64,000 bases of DNA from Erythrocercus mccallii (Eukaryota; Chordata; Aves; Passeriformes; Dicruridae), in assembly GCA_013397435.1 (NCBI GenBank), contig VZRG01000372.1:530875-594874 (forward strand). The letters are read 5' to 3'. Numbering within the stretch: position 1 is the first letter of the stretch; every line of letters starts with the position of its first letter. The position numbers and the translations under genes were made by a program. The notes below the pieces were generated by a model. The model was not told where the DNA came from, made no database searches, and saw nothing but the letters and a program-made list of their open reading frames with translations. Shown piece by piece: positions 24,501 through 38,300 of this stretch.

Positions 24501-27500
24501 CATCTGAATATGATTGTTCATTGTTTAATGACAGTAAAAACTGCTGATATTGTAATTACTACTTACGAATAGCAAACTTCATTGAAATGCAGCTTTGATC
24601 TGGGAGCCTTTTGCCCAGACAAAAGGGAGGGCAGAGCAAAGAGACGTGTCTGGGGAGCCCAACTGGCCCACAATAAAAATTAATATTGGGAGCAACAATA
24701 GTGGTGGGCTTTGACAATGTGCAGCACAAATTTTAATTAATTTCCATTTTGGGCCTCCCTGGAGGACTTCTCTGCTAGTGACCCATGAGCTCGCCGTGCT
24801 GTTGATTTGAATTTCAGCACCTTTTTCCTCTCAGCCAAACACGAGGCCCAAAGAGAAGGTCAGCCTTGTATTATGGGCTGGCAGGCTCTGTTGTCCCTCC
24901 AGTATTTAAGGGGATGAATTGGGGCTTTATTCACATCTGACTGCAAAATGAGTGTGCTCAATCCTACTCCCTCCTAATTCCCTTTTTTTTATATCAGCCT
25001 GGTTTGGGGTACTAAAACAAGAAGCATCCTGTTTAACGCAATTGTTTAAGGTTATCTGCCATAAACTGTAATGCAGCGCTTGTTTTAAATTGGAATCCTC
25101 ATTCCCCAACCCAGGCGAGATTTTAATCGTTTCGAACGCCTTGGCGGATAAATCCCTTCCCTTCTTTACATAATTTTTCGTTGATTTATAGGGATGATGA
25201 GTGTAGGTTAAATGAGGAATAATTGCCCATTTTATTTCCACATTATCTTTATATTGTTCTAACAGACTGTTTTGTCTGATAGCTGGTGAATTCCATCGCC
25301 AAGACGTATGTTGGAACAAATGCTTATATGGCGGTAAGTGGATTTATGCAGGAATAACATTTCAGTGGCATTATTTGTCCTCCCTCTGGTTCTCTTTAAT
25401 GCAGGATGGAGTCTAAATCAATCCTCAAAAGCTCCATCTCTTCCCATCCCCTGTCTTCATTCTACTCCTTGCTGAGAGGGAGGAGTAATATTGGAAAAGT
25501 GATTTTTTTTTTTTTTTAATATATTTTCAGTTGGTTTTGCTGCCTTGTGATAACTGGGAACAAAAAGAGAGCCGCTTGGGCATTCCAAAAAAATCAGTTT
25601 TTCACTCACAGCTCGTGGCTCTGCAGATCTCTGACAGCCCCAAACCATCCACGTGTTGGGAATGCTGGAGTTTAGGGAAGCATTTCAGCCTGGGCAGAGG
25701 TTGATGGGCGTTCCTCAACAGTTTCCCGTGGAAATCTGAAGCTAAAAACTTTGGGATTAATAACATCAGGGCATTAAAGTGCAACTTTTTTAGTTCAGAA
25801 CGCAGGAAGTCATCCTTGCTTCACTTTTCTGTCCAAATTTTGGTCAGTCTTTGTTAACACGAGGCCACTTTTGTCCCGTTCCTACAGGACAAAGCCCCTA
25901 AATTCCCTTTTTTAAGATTTTTTTTTTAGGCTAAGGATGCATCTTTTGGGGCAGGGTTTGGGTTCAGAGCTGCCAAATGCCAGCCTGAGAGGGAACTGCA
26001 CAAATCCGAGTGGATTTTCCATCGGATCCATTGGCTCCTTTTCACTTCTCCATTGCAAACTCCGCTGCCTCCGTTTTGAAAGCGCTTCACGAACTCTTAC
26101 TTTTATATTCAAAAAAATGCTTCAAATTCAAAATATTCTACGTTCTCCTACTCTTGATGAGAAAAGAAGCGTTCTGCTGGTTTAAAATAAAAATATAAAC
26201 AGCACAAAAGTGCTTGGTGCTGGTGTTTTTCAAACCTCAGAGAAATCCATGACCTTTCATCGCTTTCAGGTGGTTTTTTTTCTGCTTTTTCTTGTCAGGG
26301 TGCCCATTTATTTGCTTTAAGTGCTTTTCCACTCGAGGTGTGCTGATTGTGTGGCTGCTGAAAGGCTCGTGTCACCATCCTAGAAAGACTTGGGCTGTCC
26401 TGTGTCATCAGAACGCTCTGCAGAAAAATGGGGGGTATTTAAATAAAAAATACAGATTATAAAAAAACCCCCGTAACACAGAGATCCAGATGAAGAAACA
26501 GCTTCAAATTAATCAACTTTTCCAACTCAGCTGTTGCTTCAAACTGGTCTTAAGCAGGGCTGAGAATTAAATTGTATTATGCTTTTAGTGCCCAAACCAA
26601 GATTACAGTTCTCTTTCCCAGGTGTACATTAAATAAATTGCTTTTTTTTGCCTTTCTGGATGAACGTGATGCCTCCATCTCTTAATTGTGAAGCAGAAGT
26701 TTAAGCTCAAAACGGGCTTGATCTGATTTTTCTGTGTTAAAATCTCCCTTTGCTTCTTGATTGAGTCGTTTGTTGCCATCAAATTTCCAGGCAAGCCTTC
26801 AAAAAAAAAAAAATAATGAAGGTCATAAGCTTTGCTTCACCCACTTGGCAGACTGGCAGTGAATTTGAAACTCTTGAAAAAAACTGAGGTTTTCTTTAAA
26901 AAAAAAAAAGAAAAAGCTTTTTGATTTTTTTGAGAGGTTTTTTTTTTGGGAAAAAAAAGCTTTTTGATTGAGAAATTAAAATTTCCAACCAAAACGCATT
27001 TTCCGTAAAATTATTTCATCAGCATTTTATATATGGAAAAAAAAAGGATGGAAAAAATAATCAGTTGTAGAAATTTTTAAGAGAAAACACTTCAGGCTGC
27101 GTATTTAGAGTGAGCCACGTGTTGCACCCTTGATGCATCAGTTACTCCTGGTTTTCTTTTCTATACTTTTAAATCTATCTTTGGTTTCAACAGCTGATTT
27201 ATTTGCCCCTTCTCTTTTGTGAACCCACAATTCCTCGCTAGAAGTTGCTGTTTAAAGCTTGAATTTTAAGCATAAATAATCGAACGTGGCTCAATGTGGA
27301 TTTTAAATCTCGTTTGGTGGCTCGGGGAGGGTCTGAAAAATGGGATGGATGTTCCCACCTTGCTTGGGCCAGGTTAGCACACCCCATATGGTGTAAAATC
27401 CATGTCACAAAAAGACTTTTGGCTGCACATTTGCATCTTTGTGAGGCTAACTGTCAGCATAAAAATACACCCCTATAAAAACACATCAGGATAAAAAATT

Positions 27501-29311
27501 GTCAGCTTAAAAAACAAAAAAATCACACGATGCCGTTGCAAACATTCCTGAGATGTGCTGACTTAGGTTCATTATACTCAATGAATTAAAAAGAAAAAAG
27601 ATTTTTAGCTCACTCACCAACGAGATTTGGTGGAAGAGCTTGAAATTGTGGGGTGGTTTTTTTGGGATTTTTGGTCTTGCTTTTCGAGGGAATAGGGGAC
27701 AGCAAGCGTGGTTTTTATTTAACATTCACGCCGCGATAAAAGCTCCTGACCTGCCTGGGAGCAGCAGCACAGGGTAAACATCCAAAACCACGTGGGGCTG
27801 GCAGTAATTTGGGAGTTTTGATTTCTACCGGAGCTCTCTGGATTATTAAAGGCTGCCAATCCTTTGTAGGTGGCTGGGCCAGACAGGTGCATTAACAGCA
27901 CAGTGGGGAGAGGAGTCTCAGGGAGCCTTTTATTGTTGCATTTCGTGCTGTACTTGACCTTGGAAATGCTTAAATTGTAGCTTTCAAGTAAAAACCAGCA
28001 GATATTTTTTTTTTTTACAGCACTCCATTTCACGAGAGGCATTAAACCTGCTATTAATAGTTAGGAGCAGGGGCTTTTTTTTTTTTTGTCTTTTTTTTTT
28101 TCCCACTACAGGTCAAAAAGCTCAAAATTAAGAAGGATATAAAATAAAATTGCCACCGTGTGGTGATTCTTTTGGCTTCAGTCGCTTTGCTTTTTAACTG
28201 TAGTTATTCCCCAACCTCTGGACTCCACATGGGGAATTTTTTTTCCTTTGCTGTGGTGCCTGGATTTGGGGAGGGAAGTGGAAAATTGGATTCTCTCAGC
28301 TTGACCTTGTGCTTTGCTCACGTGCACGAGCCCTTGGCTTTTTCCTTGCATTAAACAACCCAAACACAAATCCAAGGCCAACCTTGCAAGGTGCATGGAC
28401 ACAGATTTTCCTGGAGAATTCTTGAATTTTCCTGGATTTGCTGTCTGCCAGGGAAGCTTTGAAGCATCTTGGTGGTTTTCTGGTGAATCCAACTTCCCAA
28501 GGAACATCTCTGATCCCAGGGAATGGCTGGAGCTGGGTCAGGGCATGGTTTAAGTTGGATTTGAGGACAAGTTTCTTCCCCCAGAGGATGTTGGGGCACT
28601 GCCCAGGCTACCCAGGGAATGGGGGAGCTCCAGGAGAGTTTGGACAACGCTCCCGGGGATGCTCAAGGTGGGATTTTGGGACATCTCTGCAGGGCCAGGA
28701 GCTGGAATTTCACCCCTGTAGATCCCTCCCAACTCAGATTATTCCACAATCCTGTGAATTTGTCCCGTTGCCTGCCCTGGAGCAGCTTCGGAGCAGAATC
28801 CCTGTTTGTCTGCAAAGCTCATTTGTTGTTTCTCCGCTTTCCTTCCCAGCCTGAGAGGATTTCAGGGGAGCAGTACGGGATTCACTCGGATGTTTGGAGC
28901 CTGGGCATTTCCTTCATGGAGGTATGCAGAGAGCTCTCCTGTCACGTGCACATTGCAAGGCTCAAATGAACCCTTTAGCATCAAAAGTAACATCAAAATG
29001 TTTTCATTTAGCCATTGTTCATGCTTTAAATTCCCTGTAGATTCATGTGCTTTTACCTGTTGCTAATTTTGGCTGTATTTAGAATGGGTTTCTTCATTTG
29101 AGGTCTTAAAACTCCATGTTTGAGTAGGAAGTAGGGCCTGGTGTGTAGAGCCTTTTTCTCTCTGTTTATCTCTCTCTTTTTCTCTCTCTTTTTCTCTCTC
29201 TTTTTCTCTCTCTTTTTCTCTCTCTTTTTCTCTCTCTTTTTTCTCTTTCTCTCTCTTTTTCTCTCTTTTTGTCTCTCTTTTTCTCTCTTTCTCTCTTTCT
29301 CTCTCTCTCTT

Positions 29312-29345
<34 letters not shown>

Positions 29346-32300
29346 TGTTTTTCTGTTTCTTTTTTTTCTCTCTTTTTCTCTCTTTTTCTTTTTGTCTTTC
29401 CTCATATTAACATGAAGCTGGACATACCTTTAAGTGCACTGTAACCAATATTTTTAGCAGAAGATGAGGTAGAAGTTGAGCAGTCTCAGTGCTGGCCCTT
29501 TGTACCTTGGCAAGTTTCACATTTTGCAGCCCAAAACGGAACCATTTTTACATTTCCACCCAAATGCAAGAGGTGGGTGCTGAACCACAGCTTGCAGATG
29601 AGATAAATCAGTGGCACTGGAGGCAGCTCTGAGTGGCAGGGGGGACACACTTGGATGTGTCCCAGGGGAGGGAGGGCTCTTCATTCCTTTCACTGCACAT
29701 TTGAGTGGTTTGTGGTGCTGGAGAGCCCTCGCTCTGGATTTTGGGAGAGACACAGACCAAACTCGTACACTCTGTGAAGAATTCTAGCCAAGAAAGGGCT
29801 GAGATTGTACTCCAGGAAGACTTTGTGGTGATACAAAGAGTGATATAGATGCAGGACTTTATAAATAAAGCCTTTCCTTGGCTGAATTCAAAGCTGTGCC
29901 CCAGCAGGTCAGTGATCCACCACCACCACAAGATATTTGGGGTTTATTTTAGGATTGTCAGTGGATAACTTGGCTGCTCATCAGTTCCACGTGCAGGCTG
30001 AATTTCAGTGCTAAAACTCCTTTCATTTGCATTTCCCCCTCTGGTTTTACACTTTCCCAACCTTTTCCCTCCCTCACTTCCCACGGATTTCTCCTGCAAT
30101 GTGCAGGACCCCCCACTTTGGGTGCTTTTTTCACTGGTTTGGCAGCTGCTCCTCTGAGACCTCTCCCCACCAGCAGCAGCTTGATTGAAGCGCTCTGAGT
30201 GATGTTAAATGATGAAAACAAGGACAGTGCCTTAGAAAAAACGCCTCCCAAAAAGGTGAAGAAGGTGCTTGGAGAGGCACACAAGGTCAGTGTCATTAAA
30301 GTAACACCCTATCGACGTGGGGATTGGGAGTGCAGACAGCTCTGCTGGCTGTTAAAAAGGGAAGCTGCCGTTTGCTGTGGGATTTCAAATCATCTCCACT
30401 CCACCACGTTCATTTAAAAGAGATTTCTTGTGGGATCGAGGCAGCAAGGGCAGTGCTGGTGTGCGAGGGTATAAAATTGGCAGGATATCTTCGCGTTTTC
30501 TGCAACATTCTTCTGAGCCCATAAAACATCTGGAATTTTGGGGTGTGATGAGAAGTGAGAGGGTTATTTGGGAGGTTGAAGAAACCGCCCCACAAAAAAG
30601 TTGGTAGGAGAGAGAGGGGAAAGTCTGGGATGGGAGTTCTGCCTAAGCTTTGAGAAATGGGGAGTGTTCGTGTTCCCTTTGAGGCAAGAGGGGTCTGAGG
30701 GTGCTCAGGCATCCCTTCAGAAATAAAAAAAAAGAAATTAAAAATGAAATTAAAATAGAATAAATTTAGATATGCAGCTTAATAAATTAAAAATTAAAAA
30801 TACAATAAAATTAGATACGCAGCTATATCATCATTAATACCATGTTATTACTATCATTATTATTATCATTATTATCACATTTTTTGTTACTTCCTTTTTT
30901 TGAGTTTACCTTTCTCCCTTCAGGATAGTTTTTCTGCAGGGAATGGAATTTAATCCATAACCTGGAAAAACTGTTTCAAAGTGTTCCCTCACAAATAGTT
31001 GGTGTGTTTCCATGAGTTTTTCCCCGTGTTTTATTTAAGTGCTCTTGGCTTGACAAAGCAAGTTCAATTTCAACCCCGTGCCATTGCTGTCACTACACTG
31101 CACACTGTGTCAGCATTTTCATTTCTGAAAGCTGTTTTTTTCTCCAGGCTTTAGAACTCAGCCATAAAACACAACCAGGCTGGGCTGGGGCTGAGGGAGC
31201 TCTGGAACCCATTCCCTCTCTCCAAGAGCCGTGTCCTGCACGGGAGGAGAAATGAAATTGCCCAATATTTCTTGGTAGTGTGACTCTGATCCTACCTTCC
31301 CCTGGCTCTTACGCACAGGTGAACTTTAAACCATCCAAGGGAGGATAAAATCCATCCAGGCTGGGGTTTAACAGCAGCATCGAGGCTGAGTTGGATGAGT
31401 TTGGAGCAGCCTGGGGCAGTGGAAAGTTCCCTGCCCATGGGAAATGAGCTTTAAGGTCCTTCCCAAGCCACCTCATCCTGGGATTCTGTGACATTTATCA
31501 TTTTATCTCCTGGTAGAGTTGGTGTTACATTGAAGTTCAGGAAGTGAAAGCAATTTGCTAATGCCCAAAACCAAGTTCGTTTTGGAAGTAGGAGCTCATG
31601 TGCTTGGCTTTTTGCTCCTCCTTCTGTGTCACATCCTGGTCTCTACTTTCCAGTCTCCTCTGTTTTCCAGGTCTCCTTGGAAAATGAGGTTTTCTTACAG
31701 AGAAAAGGAGTTTGTGCAATATTAGCTTAATATTAGTTCTCAAAACTCCCAGATTGAGAATTTGAAGTGTTTGGTGACCAGAGTCCTCAGTAGCTGCAAG
31801 AGCTTTCAAGGGTTCTTAGCAATCTCTTCAGAAGCCATCAGGCATTTTCAGTTGGTTGTGTGCCTTCCCAGACACAGGAAAATCAGGAATTACCCGACAA
31901 ACGCCCCTTCCCTCGTTGCTTCAAGCACATCTGAGCACTGTCAGAGTGCTGGAGCTCAGACTCTTCATCCCACTCGGGCTGGGGGCACGGAGGGAGCTGG
32001 AGAAGAGCTCACTCAGCCCCCAAAGAGGAGAAGGATGAAGAGGATGCTCCAAGGAAAGCTGAAAGCGCTTCAGTCTCGGAGATGTTTAATTGCGTGAAGC
32101 CGATGTCAGGACTCTGGTCGAGGAGAGGAGCTTTCAAATTTCCCTCTGAGGAGTCTAAAAGGTGGCATCAGTTACATCTCATCAGCTTGGAAGTGAGAAA
32201 TGGTTGAAGGTTGGGGTTGCGAGGTGATGTGAGGGAGGTTCTGCAGGGATTCACGGATCTGTGGGTGCTCTGCGATCAGCTCAGCCCCTGATCTAAAGCA

Positions 32301-35300
32301 GGGCTGCAGCTGGGGTGCTCAGGGATGGGGTTTGCTGCTGGCAATAGTTGGACTTGATGCTCTTCAAGGTCTTCTTCTCCAACAGAAAGGATTCTGTGAT
32401 TAGAGGTGGGGAAGGAAGGCTCTGAAACCCAAATCTTGGAGGTACAGCCCAGTTTTTGTAGCGGTCTGGAAGAAACAGCCTCAAGTTGTAGCAGTGGAGG
32501 AAAAGTAACGATTTCCCTTTAGGATTAAGGGAAGCAAGGCTATAAAAATGCTTTTTGGTGGTGGTGTTACTGCAGTGAGCCTCCCCTTGTTGCTGCCAGG
32601 TTTTAGGGGCCGTGGTGCTGTGATGTTGGTGACTTGGTGACACCTCCTCGTGCTCGGCCAGGCACGAGGAGCTCTCACGTGCACAACCCGCTCAGCAGCC
32701 CAGATCCTTCTTCTTCAGGAATATTTATGGACTCTCAGCCATGATGCACTTCACAAACTCCTGCTTGAAGGCAAGGAAAAAAAAAAAGAAAAAAAGCTGG
32801 CCTATATTTTGATTATTTCTTTGCCTGGAGCTATTTTGGGTGATTTCTCCCAGCAGTTCCCTGTGATTCCTCTCCCACCTCCATCACACACCGGGATGGG
32901 GACAGACAATGTCCAGCACTGGTGCTGGGAGTTGAAGGGAGCAACGCCCGAGGGTTGGGTCATGAATTAATAATTGCTGTGTGCTGGGGGAGGCCCCTCA
33001 CATCGAGCTGCAGCCGGGGAAGTTGCCTGGCAGAGCGCTATCAATCACTCAGTGACCAGAACTTCCAGTAATTAGTGTATTTTATGGGCCTGTGCTTCAG
33101 TGACTCGGAAGCACATATGCTCCACTCCCAGCTAAACTTAGCCCGAGTAATATTCCAGGATGATTTATCCGCCTGCTGCGCTGGGATGTAACCCGAGAGT
33201 AGGGGAAGATTGTGAACTAAGCTGCAATAAAGTGGAAGTTTAGGTACAGTTTGCGCGGGTTGAGACCTCGATGGATCGTTGTTGCTCCAGCAATTGCTCT
33301 TAGGGTGCTGTGGGCAGGGAAATAAATAATCCAGTGCTCCAGTTCTAATTCTAATCCGGTTCTCCAGTTGTAATTGAGGGGACAGTGAAGGGATGACGTC
33401 AGCTGGGGGTGTTTGCCACGCGTATTTTGTATTGAAGGTTATTTAATGCATATAACAGAATATATTTTGATATTTTAATGTATATGTGAGGGTGGGGAGG
33501 CCCTGGCACAGAAGCTGTGGCTGCCCCTGGATCCCTGGAATGTCCCAGCTCAGGTTGGACAGGGTCTGGAGGAGCCTGGGATATAGTGGAAGGTGTCCCT
33601 GCCCATGGTGGGATGGATTAGAGGATCTTTAAAAGGTCCCTTCCCACCAAACCAGTCCAAAATTCCATCGCTCAATGTATTGTTTCCTATTCTTTCTCTA
33701 TGGTCGTTTCTACTTAAAGAGTCCAAAAAGGAGGAGCTTTCCCTGCCTTTTCCCATGATTTAACTGCCTGTGCTGGAGAAGAGCAGAAGCTGAGCTGCGT
33801 TTCCACCAGCACAGCCGCATTTATCCCATCCCTCCCTTTTGTGCTGGATTTGACCCCAGCAAACAACCAAGCAGGAAGCCTTAGGAATCAAACGAACCCT
33901 CGTGGAGCATTTGTGGAGATTTTGCTCCTGACAATTTCCCTGGCCCACCTTTGTCCCTTTGGAGAAGGCGCTGCCGTCCCCGGCGTCACCTTTGAAAGGT
34001 GCAGCAGTAAAAGCTTGGCAATATCCAGGATTTGTGGCCAGGCAGAAGCGTGCAATTTAACCCTGATTGTCTGCAGCCTTGAGCTGGCAGTGCCTTTGCT
34101 ACAGTTCATATTTAAAAGAAGTCAAAGCGAAACTAATTATCTTTAATTAAGGCGAATTAAGCTTTGATTTTTAATTTTTTTTTTTTTTTTTAACGCCGAG
34201 ACGGAGCTGGAACTCATCTGCTCAAGCCAAGGAATGTCCCAAAGGTTATTAGGGCATTTTTCTGGTGGTGGTAATAACCTTCCCCCCTCCTCGCAGCCCT
34301 GGCCACCACCAACAAATCTGTCACTTCATCCGTCTCCGTTGCTGCTCCTGCCCCTCCGCAGGGGTCGCAGATTCCACAAGTTATCAGCTAATGGCCTTAT
34401 ACATTAAAAATTGAAGCTTTCCTCACTCCCAGGCCTTGCCAGGCTTTGTTCTTAAGCCCCAGACACTTTGGAGTGCAGCTGCAAACTATAGGCAGAAGAT
34501 TAAATTAATTTGTAACTCTTTTTTTTTTTTTTTTTTTTTGTCGTCGGGGCCCTGCATTGCTAAATCCTGCACATTTAATTGAAACCCTACTTCAAGATGC
34601 TTTGTGTTTCTGTTCCTCTTTGTTGTCAGTTTAACCTCAGAAGCACTTTAAACTCTGCTAAATTGCTGTTATATCCTTTTGGATTTTTTTATTTAAAAAA
34701 AAAAACAACCAACAAACAACCAACCCTCCGCAATAAGAGGACAGCGAAATTGATATCGGGAGGAGAAGAAAAATCTTGGAGTCGTTTTTTTTGAGGTATT
34801 TAATATTTATTAAGGTCCGTACCCTGCAGAGTTTCAGGTGATTTTGAAGCCCATCTATCTAGGAATGTATAAATTGGTGTTGGAATGAAATTTCACCTGG
34901 GGAATTTTGTGTTATCCAGTAGTTAAGTCTGCTTTTGAAAGTTTCTGAGAGTAGCGGCTGCCTCTCCAGAAAATGAGGGTTTAACTGCAGCGCACAATCT
35001 AAATGCAAAATCCTGGCATGGAAATTTAATTGTGCAAAATGCGCACGAGGTAATTAAGAACAAATTTTAGAACATCTCAGACTATAAAGTCCTCCTTCAG
35101 CTCCATCCCTGGCGCTATTGCCGGCGCTTATTTTCAATTTGCAGTTCTGCTGAGAAACATGGAATGTGCCTAAATGAAGAATAAAAGCATCCCGCGCTCT
35201 CCGGTGTAACTGTAAATTAAAAAACAACTTGCGCAACGTCGACAATAATCTAAGTGGGAAACTTTATTGCCCGAGTGTCCTAAAAATATGTTTTGAACTT

Positions 35301-38300
35301 CCTTCCCTCAGCCCCTTTCCATGCAGACAGAGCTGCTGCTGCTGCTGTAATTTTATTCCCAACATGCAGCAGGCAAGGAAGAAGCGAGCTGGAGAGAGTG
35401 ATTTGTGAGGGGTTGATTTCTGGATTTCCCTTTTCAGTTCCGAAAGGGGAAATTGCGTTATTTCAACAAGTGATTTGCATTTTGGGTTGATTTAAGTGTG
35501 TTTTGAGAGCAGGGTTTAGTGGCGTTCCAGCCCTACTTGTGGTGCTCAATCCAGAGGTTTTTTGTTAATAATTTGAATTTTTGATTTTTTTAAATCAAAA
35601 CGTTTGGATGGTTTGGTAAAAGTCAGTGTATACACGCACCCTGTGCCTCTGTTCTTTCATAATCTGGGATTGTTTCTCAGTTTATCACGTTCTGGTTTGA
35701 AATCTGCTGGTGCCTCTCCATCCATCCGTGCCTTGCCCAAGCCTCGGGGAAGGCTTTTCCTCAGGACACAACTGCCCTGAGCTGCTTTCATTGCTCTCCT
35801 GAGCTGCCTCTGTGGTTTGAAAAGGGAATTGTTTTCCAAACCACACCCGCACACCCCCAAACTCTCCTCCGCGTCGCTGCTCCGAGGTGAAATGGAGTGA
35901 GGAAGTGTTTTCCTGGCGTAATTCTTGGTGATTGTCCCTTCTCGTTTCTGTTTCCGCGCCATCCTGCCATTGCAATTCACTGGGCTTTTGAAAATGAAAA
36001 GTTTTTAGTTCTTGCGTTGGAAAAGAGCTCAAGATCATCAAATCCAAGCATTGGGAAGGGATCCATGGGGCCATGGGAACCAGCTCCCTGAATTTCAGGC
36101 ATTCCCTCCTCAATATCCAAACATAAAGCCCTGATCAGTTCCCAAAAACCCGATTAATTTCAATTGAAATATTACATTTTTGTTAAAATACCTTGAAAGA
36201 GTTGCAAGGTCTGGAGTTTCATCCTTGAAATGCAGAGAGGTTTTGAACAATGTGTGAATTTGGTAGGTTTTGGTTTTTCCATCCTGCCCTGGGCTTGTTC
36301 CTCATGTTCCTGTGACTTCCTTGAGACAAGTGACAACTTGAAAATCTTTTTAGTGAATCTCTAATGTCTCTTCTGTTTGTTGTTGGGGCTTTTTTTTTTT
36401 TTTTTTTTTTTTTCAAAGAAATCTTCCTTTAACTGTGACACTTTTTATAAATCTAAATCTACACCCAGAGGTCACTGGTTGGCTGAACTTAAACCATTTT
36501 ACTTAGTAAATTTAATTAAGAAAATACAGTGCAACTCATAAGCAAATGAGTTTTTGCTAGTTTTAAACCAAACCACCCTCTCGAGTGCTGATTGCCTCGC
36601 TCGACCCCTGGTGATACAGAAACAGGCAAAATTAAAAAGGACATTAAAGCTTCATTAAATCTGAAACACATTTAGTACAGTGACATATCTGCAGGCTATT
36701 TCGGGGAAGATTACAGACTCTTTGCTAAGTTTCTTAATTTATAATACCTTGACAATCTTGCGGGGAGGAAATCTGAGCAGATGGATGCAGTGGTGGTGCA
36801 GGAGGGATGCAGAAGTGGCACAGGAGCTTGGCCCTGCCTTGTGTTTGCAGCTCTCAGCTTCACTGGGAAATGTTTCCTTTTTCACAACCCCCAAAGAACT
36901 CATTGCTGGTGCATTTTGGGATCCTCGAGTGGTCGTTTATTCACCCTGCACTTGTGTCTGCTTCTTTCCCCAGTTATTCTGCTGCCTTGCTGAGGCTTGG
37001 TCAGTGGGAATGGAAATGCTTTGTTTGGAGTCACCATGCAGGCAGTGATTGCTTTTCTTAATTAACATCTGCAGAAGGATGCTCTGTGCACGGAACCTTC
37101 ATTATCTGCTTGTTCTGTCTGGAGTTTTTCACTGGTCTTCAGTGAAAAATCAGAATTTAGGGAAAACTGTTTCTGTCCAGGGTTTCTGTCCAGGCTGTCA
37201 CAGGATCCTCAGGATCTCAGATGGCTCCTTGGGACAGGAGGGTGGTGCTCCCAAAGGAGAAGGTGGTAAAGGATGTGTTTTATAAGCCCCTGGTCCACAG
37301 CAGAAAATGAAGTTTGTTTAACTCTGTTAGGAGCATTTTGCAGAGCCTACCATGAGGGTGACCCCAGTGACTTTCCTGAGGTGGGAATGAGCAGAGAATT
37401 CCAAAATGGTTTGGGGTGGAAGGGACCTTCAAGATTATCTGGGCAGGGACATCTCCCACCATCCCAGGCTGCTCCAGCCCCAATGTCCAACCTGGCTTTG
37501 GACATTCCAGGGATCCAGGGGCAGCCACAGCTGCTCTGGGAATTCCAGCCCAGGCTCTCCCCACCCTCCCAGCCAGGAATTCCTGCCCAATATCCCATCC
37601 AAATCTCCCCTTGTCCACTCTGAAGCCATTCCCTGTGTCCTGTCCCTCCAGTCATCCCAGGAGCTCTCCTGGAGCTCCTTCAGGCCTTGCCAGGGGCTCT
37701 GAGCTCTCCCTGGATCCTTCCCTTCTCCAGGTGAACATTCCCAGCTCTCCCAGCCTGGCTCCAGAGGAATTCCAAGCCTTGGGAGCAGCTCCAGGTCCTG
37801 CTCTGGACAAGAGTTTTGAAGTCAATATTGTGAAAGCTTCATTTGGCAGTAGCCCCCCAAAGAAATGGTTTCATCTCTGTCACACCAATGCTCTGAGCCC
37901 CACTCTGGGTTTGTGATGTCTCCCCCGAGGATCTGGCAGAAGTTTTCTGGTTTTGCTGAGGCTGCCAGGCCAAAGGCTGAGCTCTGCTGGGGTTGGGGAG
38001 CAGCTGGAATTGCAGGGAGAGCCCCATCTCTGCCTCCCTCCTGAGCTTCAGAGGCTCAGGGATGCCTGGTGCTCCTTCCCCGCCTCGTCCTTGCCCTCAG
38101 GAGAGTCCTGGGCTGGCAGCAGGCTGAAATTCCACCTCTGGAGAGCTGCAATCTGGCCAGGTCAGGTGTCCCCAGCTCCAGGGCTCAGGTGACAGTGCCA
38201 GGGCAGGGCTTTTGCCCAGTCCTGCTCTGGGGTTTGTCCCTTGGTGTGGCTGACACGGTGGTGGCTCAGACCCCTCAGCATTGCTGTTTGCAGTAGATTA

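Larger units (their letters stand above)
24383..28849 (+). other. Two MAP2K5 introns (24383-25282 and 25334-28849)
   Basis: The first (900 bp) is unique A/T-rich sequence without clear repeats and could include conserved non-coding DNA around 24560-24960. The second (3.5 kb) is unique with several poly-A/T runs near 26800-27060 and 28075-28100, then a CR1 copy at 28545-28755 just before the next acceptor. Confidence 0.85.

Noticed and set aside
29141..29410. Open frames of Ser/Phe/Leu-only and Arg/Glu/Lys-only residues
   Set aside because: Pure by-product of the polypyrimidine microsatellite.
29850..29890. TATAAATAAAGCC resembling an LTR promoter/poly(A) region
   Set aside because: Single motif, no second copy in the window and no LTR boundaries.
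30199..30287. Lys-rich frame ending at a donor-like aag|gtcagt (LEKTPPKKVKK)
   Set aside because: No convincing acceptor in frame, stops just upstream, and it does not fit the MEK5 protein.
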